NCBI GenBank assembly: GCA_964468685.1
Contig: CAYXUH010000021.1
Span: 1-22,517, forward strand
DNA: 22,517 bases
Reading direction: 5' to 3'
DNA from: UBA6078 sp964468685
Lineage (GTDB): Bacteria > Desulfobacterota > Syntrophia > Syntrophales > UBA2210
Numbering within the stretch: the first letter of the stretch is position 1; the number at the start of each line of letters is the position of its first letter. Shown in pieces: positions 1-7,880 of this stretch. The notes beneath the pieces were generated by a model. It was not told the origin of the DNA, searched no databases, and saw nothing but the letters and a program-made list of their open reading frames with translations. The position numbers were made by a program, and so were the translations under genes.

Positions 1-37
1 GTTCTATCTATATCTTTACGGATTTTGTTTTTCTTTT

Positions 38-64
38 AACATTCATAATTAAACATTCAACATT
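38..64. repeat. Short AT-rich tandem motif downstream of gpmI
   Basis: The motif AACATTCA occurs at 38-45 and 52-59, and a third partial copy (AACATT) follows at 59-64, all in an AT-rich 69-base tail beyond the stop of the phosphoglycerate mutase gene. I see no stem-loop or T-run that would make it a terminator. It may be simple low-complexity intergenic sequence. The left window edge cuts the region, so its full extent is unknown. Confidence 0.3.
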
Positions 65-69
65 GCCTT

Positions 70-1761
70 TTACGTGACCCTGATAAGCGGTTCCAGGTAA
101 TCGTCCGGCCTCTCGTATCCGAGGAGCAGGAGGATCGTCGAAGCGATGTTGGCCAGCCCCGGGTCTTCGATTTCGGATGGTTCGTAGCGGCCGGTATCGG
201 GGCCGTGGATAATGAACGGTACCGGATTGAGGGTGTGACTCGTCTGCGGTTGGTACTCCCCACCCGGACCCATGACGGCCCTCCCCGTCTTTTCGTTCAC
301 GGCTATCATCTGCTCACAGTTTCCATGATCGGCGGTTATGATCACCGTTGCGCCGAGTGCATCGGCCGCGTCAATGATTCTCTCTACCGCGTGATCCACG
401 GCTTTCATCGCCTCCACTGCTGCGGGGAGCGACCCGGTGTGTCCCACCATATCCCCGTTCGGAAAATTCAGACGGAGAAACCGGTATGCCCCGGATTGCA
501 GCGCCTCGATTGCCCGGGAGGCTATCTCATCGGCCTTCATCTTCGGTGCCTGGTCGAAGGGGAGGCGGTCGGACTCGATCTGTACCCATTCCTCGGTCTT
601 CGCGTCAAACTTGGCGGAGTTGTTTCCGTTCCAGAAGTAGGTGACATGGCCGAACTTCTGCGTCTCGCTGACGGCATACTGCGGAACTCCGCTTCGTGCC
701 AGATACTCCGACACTGTCCGGTCGATCGCGGGCGGCTCAACGAGATAGCGGGGGGGCATGTGCGTGTCCCCGTCATACTGAAGCATGCCGGCATAGAGAA
801 TAACAGGATAGGTCTTGCGGTGAAATCCCGTGAAGTCGGCTTCAACGAACGCACGGCTGAGCTCAATGGCCCGGTCCCCCCTGAAGTTGAAGAGGACAAC
901 ACCGTGTCCGTCGCCGATCCGGGTGAGTGGGATTTTCGAATCTTCGGGATCGTGAATGACCCAGTGGGGGAGGTACTGATCGTCCACCTTCGCTTGTTCG
1001 CGCAGGATCCTGATGGCGGTGAGGCTGTCGGGGAACATGGGCCCTTCACCCAGGACATGGGCATGATAGCCCCTCTCGACGATGGACCAGTCCGCCTCGT
1101 AGCGGTCCATGGTGGTCACCATCCTCCCGCCCCCGGAGGCAACGAAGTACAGCCGCCGCTTCCCCTGCTCGTGGGCCTGCGCGCGCAGTGACCAGAGATA
1201 ATCTTCCAGCTCACCGAAGTATCGCAGAGCGCTCAGGGGAGGCACGTCCCTTCCGTCCAGGAGTCCATGGACGTACACCTCCTCCACCCCTTCCCGGTCG
1301 CACTGTCCGACCAGGGCGGTAAGGTGGGTGATGTTGCTGTGGACGTTTCCATCGGATATGAGGCCTATGAAATGGACCGGCGTCTTCTTCGCCCGGGCAT
1401 TGGCGATGATCTCCTTCCAGCCATTTCCCTCAAAGATGCGGCCGCTTTCGATGGCCTCATCGACGAGTTTCGCCCCCTGGGAAAACACCCTCCCCGCGCC
1501 CATGGCGTTGTGGCCGATTTCACTGTTCCCCTGGTCATGGTCGGAGGGCATCCCGACTGCTATTCCATGAGCCTTGAGACGGAGGGCGATCTTTTCGTGC
1601 TCCATGAGGCGACAGAGGGTTTGCGGGGCTGCGATCTGGACGGCATTGCCCGGATATCCGTCCTTCTCTCCGCGGTACAGACCCACGCCGTCCATGATAA
1701 TCAGGAATAGCGGCCCCTTCACCCCTTCATAGGTTGATACATGGTTCAGTTTTAAATGCAT
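70..1761 (-). CDS. gpmI: 2,3-bisphosphoglycerate-independent phosphoglycerate mutase, long (plant/kinetoplastid-like) type
   Basis: Interconverts 3- and 2-phosphoglycerate in cytosolic glycolysis and gluconeogenesis, using two metal ions and a phosphoserine intermediate. The 563-residue product carries the alkaline-phosphatase-superfamily signatures: metal ligand Asp24 in IIMDGVG, catalytic Ser80 in DQGNSEIGHNAMGAGR, and the C-terminal metal motif ITADHGNCEQM. It is longer than the roughly 510 residues of the common bacterial form. Segments such as GRMVTTMDRYEADW, LVEPPAIDRT and QKFGHVTYFWNGN resemble the approximately 560-residue plant and trypanosomatid enzymes as I recall them. The ATG at 1761 follows a GGGAGAG ribosome-binding site. 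The gene lies 37 bases after the acyl-CoA dehydrogenase stop on the same strand, so it probably shares that transcript; a link to gluconeogenesis from acetyl-CoA would make sense but is inference. Confidence 0.93.
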   Translation of the reverse strand: MHLKLNHVSTYEGVKGPLFLIIMDGVGLYRGEKDGYPGNAVQIAAPQTLCRLMEHEKIALRLKAHGIAVGMPSDHDQGNSEIGHNAMGAGRVFSQGAKLVDEAIESGRIFEGNGWKEIIANARAKKTPVHFIGLISDGNVHSNITHLTALVGQCDREGVEEVYVHGLLDGRDVPPLSALRYFGELEDYLWSLRAQAHEQGKRRLYFVASGGGRMVTTMDRYEADWSIVERGYHAHVLGEGPMFPDSLTAIRILREQAKVDDQYLPHWVIHDPEDSKIPLTRIGDGHGVVLFNFRGDRAIELSRAFVEADFTGFHRKTYPVILYAGMLQYDGDTHMPPRYLVEPPAIDRTVSEYLARSGVPQYAVSETQKFGHVTYFWNGNNSAKFDAKTEEWVQIESDRLPFDQAPKMKADEIASRAIEALQSGAYRFLRLNFPNGDMVGHTGSLPAAVEAMKAVDHAVERIIDAADALGATVIITADHGNCEQMIAVNEKTGRAVMGPGGEYQPQTSHTLNPVPFIIHGPDTGRYEPSEIEDPGLANIASTILLLLGYERPDDYLEPLIRVT

Positions 1762-1798
1762 GGCATCTCTCCCGGGAAGATCCTATGCTGATAAAAGG

Positions 1799-2947
1799 TT
1801 ATCGCGCTCCCAGCAGCTTCCTGGCGATAACCATCCGTTGCACTTCGTTGGTGCCTTCGTAAATCTGGCAGATCTTGGCATCCCGCATGTGTCGCTCCGC
1901 CGGATAATCCTTGCAGTAGCCGTAACCACCAAAGATCTGAACACCTTCTACGGCGGCCCTCATGGTCACATCGGAGGCGTACATTTTGGCCATAGCCGCT
2001 TCTTTTTCAAAATCGTGACCGTTGTCTTCGAGCCAGGCAGCCTTAAGTAAGAGCATTTCCGCAGCATCGATTTCCGTTGCCATATCGGCCAGCTTCCACT
2101 GGATCGCCTGGAAGGAGGTGATCGGTTTTCCGAACTGCTCTCGCTCTTTTGCGTAGGCAAGCGAGTCTTCCAGCACGGCCTTTCCGATACCGCAGGCCTG
2201 CGCCCCGATGCCAATTCGCCCTGCATCGAGTCCCATCAGCATCTGTTTGAATCCTTCTCCGGGTTTGCCCAGAAGGTTCTCGGCGGGGACCTCGGCGTCT
2301 TCAAAGACCAGTTCCGCCGTACCGGATGCGAGAATGCCCATCTTGTCTTCGATGGTTCCTACGGAAAACCCGGGAGTGTTTTTCAAATCCACGATGAGAT
2401 TTATAACGCCCTTGTACCCCTTTGCAGGATCCTCCGTTGCCGCCAGCACACAGTAATCAGCGACGTTACCGCTGGTAACAAATTTTTTAACGCCGTTGAC
2501 GATGTATTTATCACCTTTGAGTTCGGCCCGGCACCTCAGTCCCGCGGCATCCGACCCTGCGCCCGCTTCGGTCAGGGCATAGCATCCCTCAACGAGTCCT
2601 CCCGCCACCGGTGCAAGGAACTTCTTTTTCTGTTCATCCGTTCCAAAGGCCTTAACGGGATAGCCGTAGAGCGAATTATTCACGGATGTGATGACACCGC
2701 AGCTCGCGCAGCCACGTGAAATTTCGATCAGGGCCATGACATAGGTTACGTTATCCATGCCGGCTCCGTCGTACTCCGTGGAAACGGCAACTCCCATCAG
2801 TCCCATTTCGCCAAGCTTCCGGATGACTTCCTGCGGATGCTCATGGGTTCGATCGAACTCCTCGGCCTTCGGTTTGATCTCTTCATTGACAAACCGCGCC
2901 ACCATATCTTTTACCATCTGCTGCTCTTCTGTTGGTTGAAAATTCAT
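1799..2947 (-). CDS. Short-chain acyl-CoA dehydrogenase (butyryl-CoA dehydrogenase-like)
   Basis: FAD enzyme that introduces the trans-2 double bond into an acyl-CoA, passing electrons to electron-transfer flavoprotein. The 382-residue length is normal for the family. Visible landmarks are an N-terminal helical domain, the flavin/substrate region around YALTEAGAGSDAAGL, and near the C-terminus IFGGYGYCKDYPAER followed by QIYEGTNEVQ. The Glu in that last motif (about residue 364) is at the position of the catalytic base of butyryl-CoA and short-chain dehydrogenases (Glu367/368). The ATG at 2947 is preceded by a purine-rich AGGAAGGAAGAG site. It sits 46 bases downstream of the 3-hydroxyacyl-CoA dehydrogenase. 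Substrate chain length cannot be settled from sequence alone; a glutaryl-CoA or branched-chain substrate is possible. Confidence 0.93.
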   Translation of the reverse strand: MNFQPTEEQQMVKDMVARFVNEEIKPKAEEFDRTHEHPQEVIRKLGEMGLMGVAVSTEYDGAGMDNVTYVMALIEISRGCASCGVITSVNNSLYGYPVKAFGTDEQKKKFLAPVAGGLVEGCYALTEAGAGSDAAGLRCRAELKGDKYIVNGVKKFVTSGNVADYCVLAATEDPAKGYKGVINLIVDLKNTPGFSVGTIEDKMGILASGTAELVFEDAEVPAENLLGKPGEGFKQMLMGLDAGRIGIGAQACGIGKAVLEDSLAYAKEREQFGKPITSFQAIQWKLADMATEIDAAEMLLLKAAWLEDNGHDFEKEAAMAKMYASDVTMRAAVEGVQIFGGYGYCKDYPAERHMRDAKICQIYEGTNEVQRMVIARKLLGAR

Positions 2948-2993
2948 TACATCTCTTCCTTCCTATATATATTTAGCCGATTGTTTAAACCAA

Positions 2994-3851
2994 TCAGCCG
3001 GCGTAATTGTAAAATCCTCTCCCTGATTTTCTCCCCAGGAAGCCCGCGTCCACATATTTTTTCAAGAGGGGGCATGGGCGGTACTTGGGATCGCCGAATC
3101 CGCTGTAGAGCGTTTCCATAATCGCAAGGCAGACATCCAGCCCGATGAGATCGGCCAGTTCCAGCGGACCCATCGGGTGGTTGGCGCCCAGCTTCATCAT
3201 GGTATCGATCGACTCGGCGGTTCCCACCCCCTCATAAAGGATGTAGATTCCCTCATTGATCATTGGTATCAGGACCCTGTTCAGTATGAATCCGGGAAAA
3301 TCGTTGCACTCGACGGGCGTCTTTCCGAATTGTCCGGCCAGTTTTTCCGTCATGTCAAAGGTCTCCTGCGCCGTAGCCAGACCCCGGATAACCTCTATCA
3401 GTTTCATGGCAGGGACTGGATTCATGAAATGCATGCCGATGACCAGCTCCGGCCTCTTTGTCACGTTTGCTATCCGCGTGATCGGGATGGAAGATGTGTT
3501 GGAGGCGAGAACCACCCCGGGACGGCAGATGCCGTCAAGCTTCCTGAATATATCCAGTTTCAGGTCTTCCCGCTCGGTGGCGGCCTCCACGACAAAATCC
3601 GCGCCTTTCATGTCTGCCAGGTTCGTGCTCTGTGTGATCTGGCCGAGGATCTCATCCTTCTTTTCCGCCGTGATCCTCTCTTTGGCGACCATCGAGTCGA
3701 GACGCTTCGTTATGGCAGTGTACCCTCTCTCAACGAACTCCTCTGCGATATCGTTCAGGATGACCTTCAGCCCGCCCTGATGCGCGACGACCTGGGCTAT
3801 CCCGTTTCCCATCTGACCAGCGCCTACGACGCCAAATGTTTTTACTTCCAT
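2994..3851 (-). CDS. hbd: 3-hydroxybutyryl-CoA (3-hydroxyacyl-CoA) dehydrogenase
   Basis: NAD(P)-dependent oxidation of 3-hydroxyacyl-CoA to 3-ketoacyl-CoA, or the reverse. The 285-residue protein has an N-terminal Rossmann fold with GVVGAGQMGNGIAQ (residues 7-20). All four expected active-site residues are present at family spacing: Ser120 (NTSSIPIT), His141 (HFMNPVP), Glu153 (LIEVIRG) and Asn191 (FILNRVL). The C-terminal half shows the helical dimerisation domain ending in GRKSGRGFYNY. The short length matches stand-alone Hbd/PaaH proteins rather than the fused FadB type, so a separate crotonase is needed. The ATG at 3851 has AAGGAGC just upstream. It lies between thiolase (122 bases upstream) and acyl-CoA dehydrogenase genes of the same operon-like cluster. 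Confidence 0.95.
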   Translation of the reverse strand: MEVKTFGVVGAGQMGNGIAQVVAHQGGLKVILNDIAEEFVERGYTAITKRLDSMVAKERITAEKKDEILGQITQSTNLADMKGADFVVEAATEREDLKLDIFRKLDGICRPGVVLASNTSSIPITRIANVTKRPELVIGMHFMNPVPAMKLIEVIRGLATAQETFDMTEKLAGQFGKTPVECNDFPGFILNRVLIPMINEGIYILYEGVGTAESIDTMMKLGANHPMGPLELADLIGLDVCLAIMETLYSGFGDPKYRPCPLLKKYVDAGFLGRKSGRGFYNYAG

Positions 3852-3974
3852 ATTTATTGCTCCTTCATGTAGTGCACTGTATGCTCATAACCCAGAGTCT
3901 TTACAGTGAATAAAATCAATCGGGAAGAGAAGGGTGAGAGACCGTGCTCCGTACCCCTTTCATTCCTCCCGTGT

Positions 3975-5270
3975 CTATACCCTTTCAAGCACCATCGCCA
4001 TCCCCTGGCCGCCTCCGATGCAGAGCGTGGCAAGACCGAGGTTGAGATCCTTTTTCTGCAGCTGCATCGCGAGGCTGTAGGTGATCCTCGCGCCGGTGCA
4101 TCCGATGGGATGACCTATGGAGATCCCGCTGCCGTTGAGGTTGCAGTTGTCGAGGCCGATCCCCAGCTCACGCATGCAGGCGATGGCCTGGCAGGCGAAG
4201 GCCTCGTTCAGCTCGATGTAATCCATGTCCTTGACCGTTAGCCCCAGCTGATGCATGACCTTCCGGGTGGCCGGAATGGGTCCCAGCCCCATATAGGCGG
4301 TATCCACGCCGCCCGAGGCGTACCCCTTGATCTTCGCGAGGGGCTTCAGCCCGAACTCCTGCACCTTTTCGGTGCTCATCAGGACGACGGCCGCGGCGGC
4401 ATCGTTGATCCCGGATGCGTTCCCGGCGGTTACCGTCCCTTTTCCGTTTGTTGCGAAAACGGGTTTCAGCTTGGCCATTTTCTCCAGTGTCGTGTCCATG
4501 GGGCGTTCATCGACCTCAAAGACCTTGGGGTCACCCCTGCGCTGCGGCATGACGACCGGAACGATCTCATCCTTGAACTCACCGCGGGCGATTGCTGCCA
4601 ACGCCCTCTGGTGACTGATAAGGCCGAGTTCATCCTGCTCTTCACGGGTGATGCCGTAGAGCGCGGCGATATTCTCGGCGGTAAATCCCATGTGATATTT
4701 GTTGAAGATTTCGTAGAGACCGTCATGGACCATGATGTCGGTGATCTGGCCGAAGGGCATGTCCATCCGGTATCCCCACCTCGCCTTGGGGAGGGCGTAG
4801 GGCGCCTGACTCATTGCCTCCATGCCGCCGGCAACGACCACATCCGCGTCCCCCGCCTTGATGGCCTGGGCACCCAGGGCTATCGCCTTCATCCCCGACG
4901 CGCAGATCTTGTTGACCGTGATCGCGGTTGTCTCCTCGGGCAGGCCGGCATAGATGGCTGCCTGCCGTCCCGGGTTCTGTCCCTGTCCCCCCTGGAGGAC
5001 GTTCCCCATGATACATTCCTCAAAGTATGCGGGGGTCAGAGAATCATCATAATCGTAATACTTTTCCTGTATCTCCGTCCTTTCGAACTCTCCGAATGCG
5101 TCTGCTCGGCACTCCCTGATAAAATCGGTGATGGTGGGTCTGAGGCCGGCCCTCTTGATCGCTTCTTTGATAACGAGCGAACCGAGATCAACACATTTCA
5201 CATCCTTGAGGGAACCGCCGAATGTCCCGACGGCGGTCCTCGCTCCACTTACGATAACTACGTCTTTCAT
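3975..5270 (-). CDS. Thiolase (acetyl-CoA C-acyltransferase) with an extra N-domain segment
   Basis: Cleaves 3-ketoacyl-CoA with CoA to give acetyl-CoA, or condenses two acetyl-CoA. The start (VIVSGARTAVGTFGG), the nucleophile Cys123 (NKICASGMKA), the NEAFACQAI motif, the GHPIGCTGAR histidine motif and the C-terminal CIGGGQGMA cysteine motif are all present, so the catalytic set is complete. The protein has 431 residues, against about 392 for typical thiolases. The excess is a roughly 35-residue, Asp/Glu/Tyr-rich stretch at about residues 48-83, between AGLRPTI and CIMGNVLQGG; it moves the nucleophile from about position 88 to 123. I recall similar insertions in thiolases of syntrophic and sulfate-reducing Desulfobacterota. 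AAGGAG lies 8 bases before the ATG at 5270. The preceding gene stops 53 bases upstream. Confidence 0.94.
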   Translation of the reverse strand: MKDVVIVSGARTAVGTFGGSLKDVKCVDLGSLVIKEAIKRAGLRPTITDFIRECRADAFGEFERTEIQEKYYDYDDSLTPAYFEECIMGNVLQGGQGQNPGRQAAIYAGLPEETTAITVNKICASGMKAIALGAQAIKAGDADVVVAGGMEAMSQAPYALPKARWGYRMDMPFGQITDIMVHDGLYEIFNKYHMGFTAENIAALYGITREEQDELGLISHQRALAAIARGEFKDEIVPVVMPQRRGDPKVFEVDERPMDTTLEKMAKLKPVFATNGKGTVTAGNASGINDAAAAVVLMSTEKVQEFGLKPLAKIKGYASGGVDTAYMGLGPIPATRKVMHQLGLTVKDMDYIELNEAFACQAIACMRELGIGLDNCNLNGSGISIGHPIGCTGARITYSLAMQLQKKDLNLGLATLCIGGGQGMAMVLERV

Positions 5271-5323
5271 AAAGCATCTCCTTTTCTTGTCCGTATATGT
5301 CAGGGAGGTTTCTCATTATAGCC

Positions 5324-6784
5324 TCAATCAAGTCTCTCCACAAATTCCACCTCCCTGGGGGATTTGTATGAAGATAGATACTTCCTGCAATGTTTCATTA
5401 TATCCTTTCCGCTTACGGAGGCGCCCTGTTTTTTGATAATCTGGGCCTTGACAATCTCCCCCCTCATCAGGTCCTCTTTTCCTATGACCCGCGCGTCGGT
5501 GACACCCGGGTGCATCCTGAGGGTATCCTCAATCTCCGTGGGGTATACGTTGAATCCGCTGGTGATGATCATGCGTTTTTTGAGCCCCTCGATGAAGATG
5601 TACCCCTCTTCATCGATCCGTGCCAAGTCTCCAGTATGGAGCCACCCATCCCGGATGACCTCCGCAGTTGCCTGCTCATCGCGGTAATATCCCTGCATGA
5701 CATTGGGGCCCCTGATGGCGAGCTCTCCCACCTCCCCTGCGCCAAGCCGGAAGTTCGCTTCGCCCAGCACCTGCGCCTCAACCCCGGGGATGGGGATGCC
5801 GATGGATCCCGGTTTCCTCAGCCCGTCTATCCGGTTGACCGAGCAGACGGGGGAGGCCTCGGTCAGGCCATATCCCTGAGCCAGCATGACGCCGAACTTC
5901 TTTTCGAACATTGGTATGTATTCCGGCGGCATTGCCGAACCACCGGTGATGCAGAATTTAAGGGAACCGATATCATGTTTTTCCGCCCCCTCAAAGAGGA
6001 GCATCCCCAGAAAGACCCTCGGGACGGCCGCTACGTACGTGACCTTACACTCGTCTATGGCCCTGAAGATATTTTCAAGGTTGAACCGGTCAATCATGAC
6101 GAGGCTGGCACCTGCTTCAAGGATTATCAGCATGTTGGCTACGGCTCCGAAGGAATGAAAAAGCGGGATGAGGCAGAGTCCTCTGTCATCCGGACCCCCG
6201 TTCAAGACTTCTCTTAGTAGGATGGACTGTGTCGACAGATTTCCGTGGGTGAGAACGGCGCCGAGCGGGTTCCCCGTCAGGCCCGAGGTATAGATCATGA
6301 CCGCGGGATCTTCCCCCGTGATCTCCGGCATCTCGATCTCGACGGCCTCCTCTTCCAGAGAACCCTGTATAGAGAGGGTGCCGGGGTTTTCGTCGGTTGT
6401 TATCAGGTGCTCGAAACGCGGTAGGCTGTTCCGTATTCCTTTAAACCGTTTCGCTGACGATGGAACAGTGACACACGCCCTGGCATCACAGTTGTCGAGG
6501 AGATAAAGCAGCTCATGGGAGGTAGACATGATGTTGATGGTGACGGCAACCGCTCCCAGTTTGAGGACGGCGAAATATGACACGATAAATTCGGGTATAT
6601 TGGGGAGCATGATCGCCACCTTGTCCCCCTGTGTCACGCCGAGCGCCTTCAAGCGGTTGCCGAAGGCGTTGACCGCCCTGTCCAGTTCCGCGTAGGAGAC
6701 GGTCGCATCCTTATATATGAGAGCTACCCGCTCAGGGTATGTACGGCAGGTAGCCTCCAACATCTTGCCCAGATTCTGCTCCAT
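5324..6784 (-). CDS. AMP-binding acyl-CoA synthetase-like protein lacking the catalytic A10 lysine
   Basis: Member of the acyl-adenylate-forming family (fatty-acid CoA ligases), first gene of the beta-oxidation cluster. I place the start at ATG 6784, with GGAG six bases upstream; an in-frame TTG at 6805 has a poorer site. The 486-residue product has the family fold through GYGLTEASPVC (A5), HTGDLARIDEEGYIFIEG (A7) and SGFNVYPTEIE. It departs from the family at key points. The P-loop reads YTSGLTGNPLG (165-175) where YTSGTTGxPKG is usual, so the lysine is Leu174. The A8 arginine position is Leu in EGLKKRM. The chain ends at YKSPREVEFVERLD, exactly where the PKTxxGKILR motif with the adenylation lysine should begin. 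Reading the bases after the stop in the other frames does not restore it. It may be inactive for adenylation, or act only in the thioester half-reaction or as a binding protein. Confidence 0.85.
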   Translation of the reverse strand: MEQNLGKMLEATCRTYPERVALIYKDATVSYAELDRAVNAFGNRLKALGVTQGDKVAIMLPNIPEFIVSYFAVLKLGAVAVTINIMSTSHELLYLLDNCDARACVTVPSSAKRFKGIRNSLPRFEHLITTDENPGTLSIQGSLEEEAVEIEMPEITGEDPAVMIYTSGLTGNPLGAVLTHGNLSTQSILLREVLNGGPDDRGLCLIPLFHSFGAVANMLIILEAGASLVMIDRFNLENIFRAIDECKVTYVAAVPRVFLGMLLFEGAEKHDIGSLKFCITGGSAMPPEYIPMFEKKFGVMLAQGYGLTEASPVCSVNRIDGLRKPGSIGIPIPGVEAQVLGEANFRLGAGEVGELAIRGPNVMQGYYRDEQATAEVIRDGWLHTGDLARIDEEGYIFIEGLKKRMIITSGFNVYPTEIEDTLRMHPGVTDARVIGKEDLMRGEIVKAQIIKKQGASVSGKDIMKHCRKYLSSYKSPREVEFVERLD

Positions 6785-6841
6785 GCGTGTCTCCAATATC
6801 GCCAAAATTTCTTCCCCCCACTATCACAACGTATGATTTAC

Positions 6842-6856
6842 TTCAACAGAATTGAA
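6842..6856. promoter_or_regulatory. Short inverted repeat upstream of the beta-oxidation cluster (possible operator)
   Basis: TTCAACAGAATTGAA has two 5-base arms (TTCAA / TTGAA) around a 5-base centre, 58 bases upstream of the chosen start of the acyl-CoA synthetase-like gene in the divergent intergenic region. Its position would suit an operator for a fatty-acid-responsive repressor, but the arms are short and no regulator gene is adjacent, so this is only a candidate. Confidence 0.25.
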
Positions 6857-6908
6857 AAGATGCCCCCGGAGAGGTGCCGCCGCCCGGTTCACAGCATGAG
6901 TGATTGTC

Positions 6909-6936
6909 TTGACATTTTGCTGCGGTGTAATATAAA
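6909..6936 (+). promoter_or_regulatory. Sigma-70-type promoter for folD
   Basis: A perfect -35 box TTGACA (6909-6914) is followed after 16 bases by TATAAA (6931-6936), five of six matches to the -10 consensus. Transcription would begin about 6943, leaving a leader of some 55 bases before the folD ATG at 7000. An overlapping TAATAT at 6928 has too short a spacer to be preferred. Confidence 0.7.
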
Positions 6937-6999
6937 AGTCAAATTCCGGTGGGGGGGATTTCTCGCCGTGCGGACGAGAGAACCTTGTATGGGAGAATC

Positions 7000-7849
7000 A
7001 TGGCTGTAATCATTGACGGCACGAAGACATCTCAGGATGTGAGGGATGAGATCAGGAAAGATGCTCTTTGGTTAAAGGGTGACCGGGGCGTTGTCCCGGG
7101 GCTTGCCGTCATCCTTGTCGGAGATGACCCCGCATCACATATCTATGTTGCGAGAAAGGAAAAGGCCTGCGCTGAGGCCGGTTTCCTGTCCAGAGAATAC
7201 AAGCTTTCCGGCGACACGGGGGAGGCGCAAATTCTTGATATTATCCGGCAATTGAATGCGGATGACACGATACACGGGATACTGGTCCAACTCCCTCTTC
7301 CCCGTCACATCAACCCCGATTCGGTTATCAATGCCATAGACCCGAAAAAGGATGTGGACGGATTCCACCCGTTCAACGTCGGGCACCTGTTGACGGGCAG
7401 CCTCTTTCACACCTCCTGCACCCCGTCGGGCATCCTGGAACTGCTGGATCGCTACGAGATCGATATCCAGGGCCGGGAGGCCGTCATTGTGGGGAGGAGC
7501 ACCATCGTCGGCAAGCCTCTCGCCCTGTTGCTGCTGGCGCGGCATGCCACGGTGACCATCTGTCATACGAGGACACGGGATTTTCCGGAAGCTACGAGAA
7601 GGGCCGAAATTCTCGTGGCCGCGGCGGGGAATCCCGGGATGATAACAGAGGGTATAGGTACGGGATGGAGCGGTCGTGATTGATGTCGGGATCAACCGGC
7701 TTGATACGGGCAAACTGGCGGGGGATGTCGTCTTTGACGAGGTGTCCAGGAAGGCATCGCACATCACCCCCGTTCCCAGAGGGGTAGGGCCGATGACGAT
7801 CGCCATGCTGCTCAAAAATACACTGCATGCGGCGAGCAATCTGATGTAA
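7000..7849 (+). CDS. folD: Bifunctional methylenetetrahydrofolate dehydrogenase / methenyltetrahydrofolate cyclohydrolase, frameshifted near 7656
   Basis: Interconverts 5,10-methylene-, methenyl- and 10-formyl-tetrahydrofolate in the cytosol. Signatures in order: VGDDPASHIYVARKEKAC with the catalytic lysine, GILVQLPLP, KDVDGFHPFNVG, TPSGILELL and the Rossmann motif IVGRSTIVGKPLA. The frame then closes at 7681-7683 after MITEGIGTGWSGRD. The expected continuation (VVIDVGINR, then ITPVPRGVGPMTIAMLL) is intact in the +2 frame and ends at the TAA at 7847-7849. Removing one base from GGTATAGGTACGG (about 7654-7658) restores a normal 282-residue protein reading EGMVRDG or EGIVRDG. The ATG at 7000 is preceded by GGGAG; an upstream in-frame GTG at 6949 has no support. 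An otherwise perfectly conserved gene with one lesion suggests a sequence error rather than a dead gene. The next gene starts 31 bases on. Confidence 0.92.
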
Positions 7850-7880
7850 CAAAAACGTCTGTACCGGTACAGGAGATCAA

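Noticed and set aside
1..69. Terminator after gpmI
   Set aside because: The stretch is AT-rich with repeated AACATTCA but contains no GC stem followed by a T-run before the window edge.
205..1191. Long open frame on the plus strand opposite the phosphoglycerate mutase gene
   Set aside because: It mirrors codon structure of the real gene, has no recognisable domain or ribosome-binding site, and lies entirely inside a well-supported coding region.
5271..5323. Possible frameshift that would restore the C-terminal lysine motif of the acyl-CoA synthetase-like gene
   Set aside because: Reading past the stop in the other frame gives EAIMRNLPDIYGQEKEM, which does not resemble PKTxxGKILR, and the thiolase ribosome-binding site lies there; a single-base error does not explain the loss.
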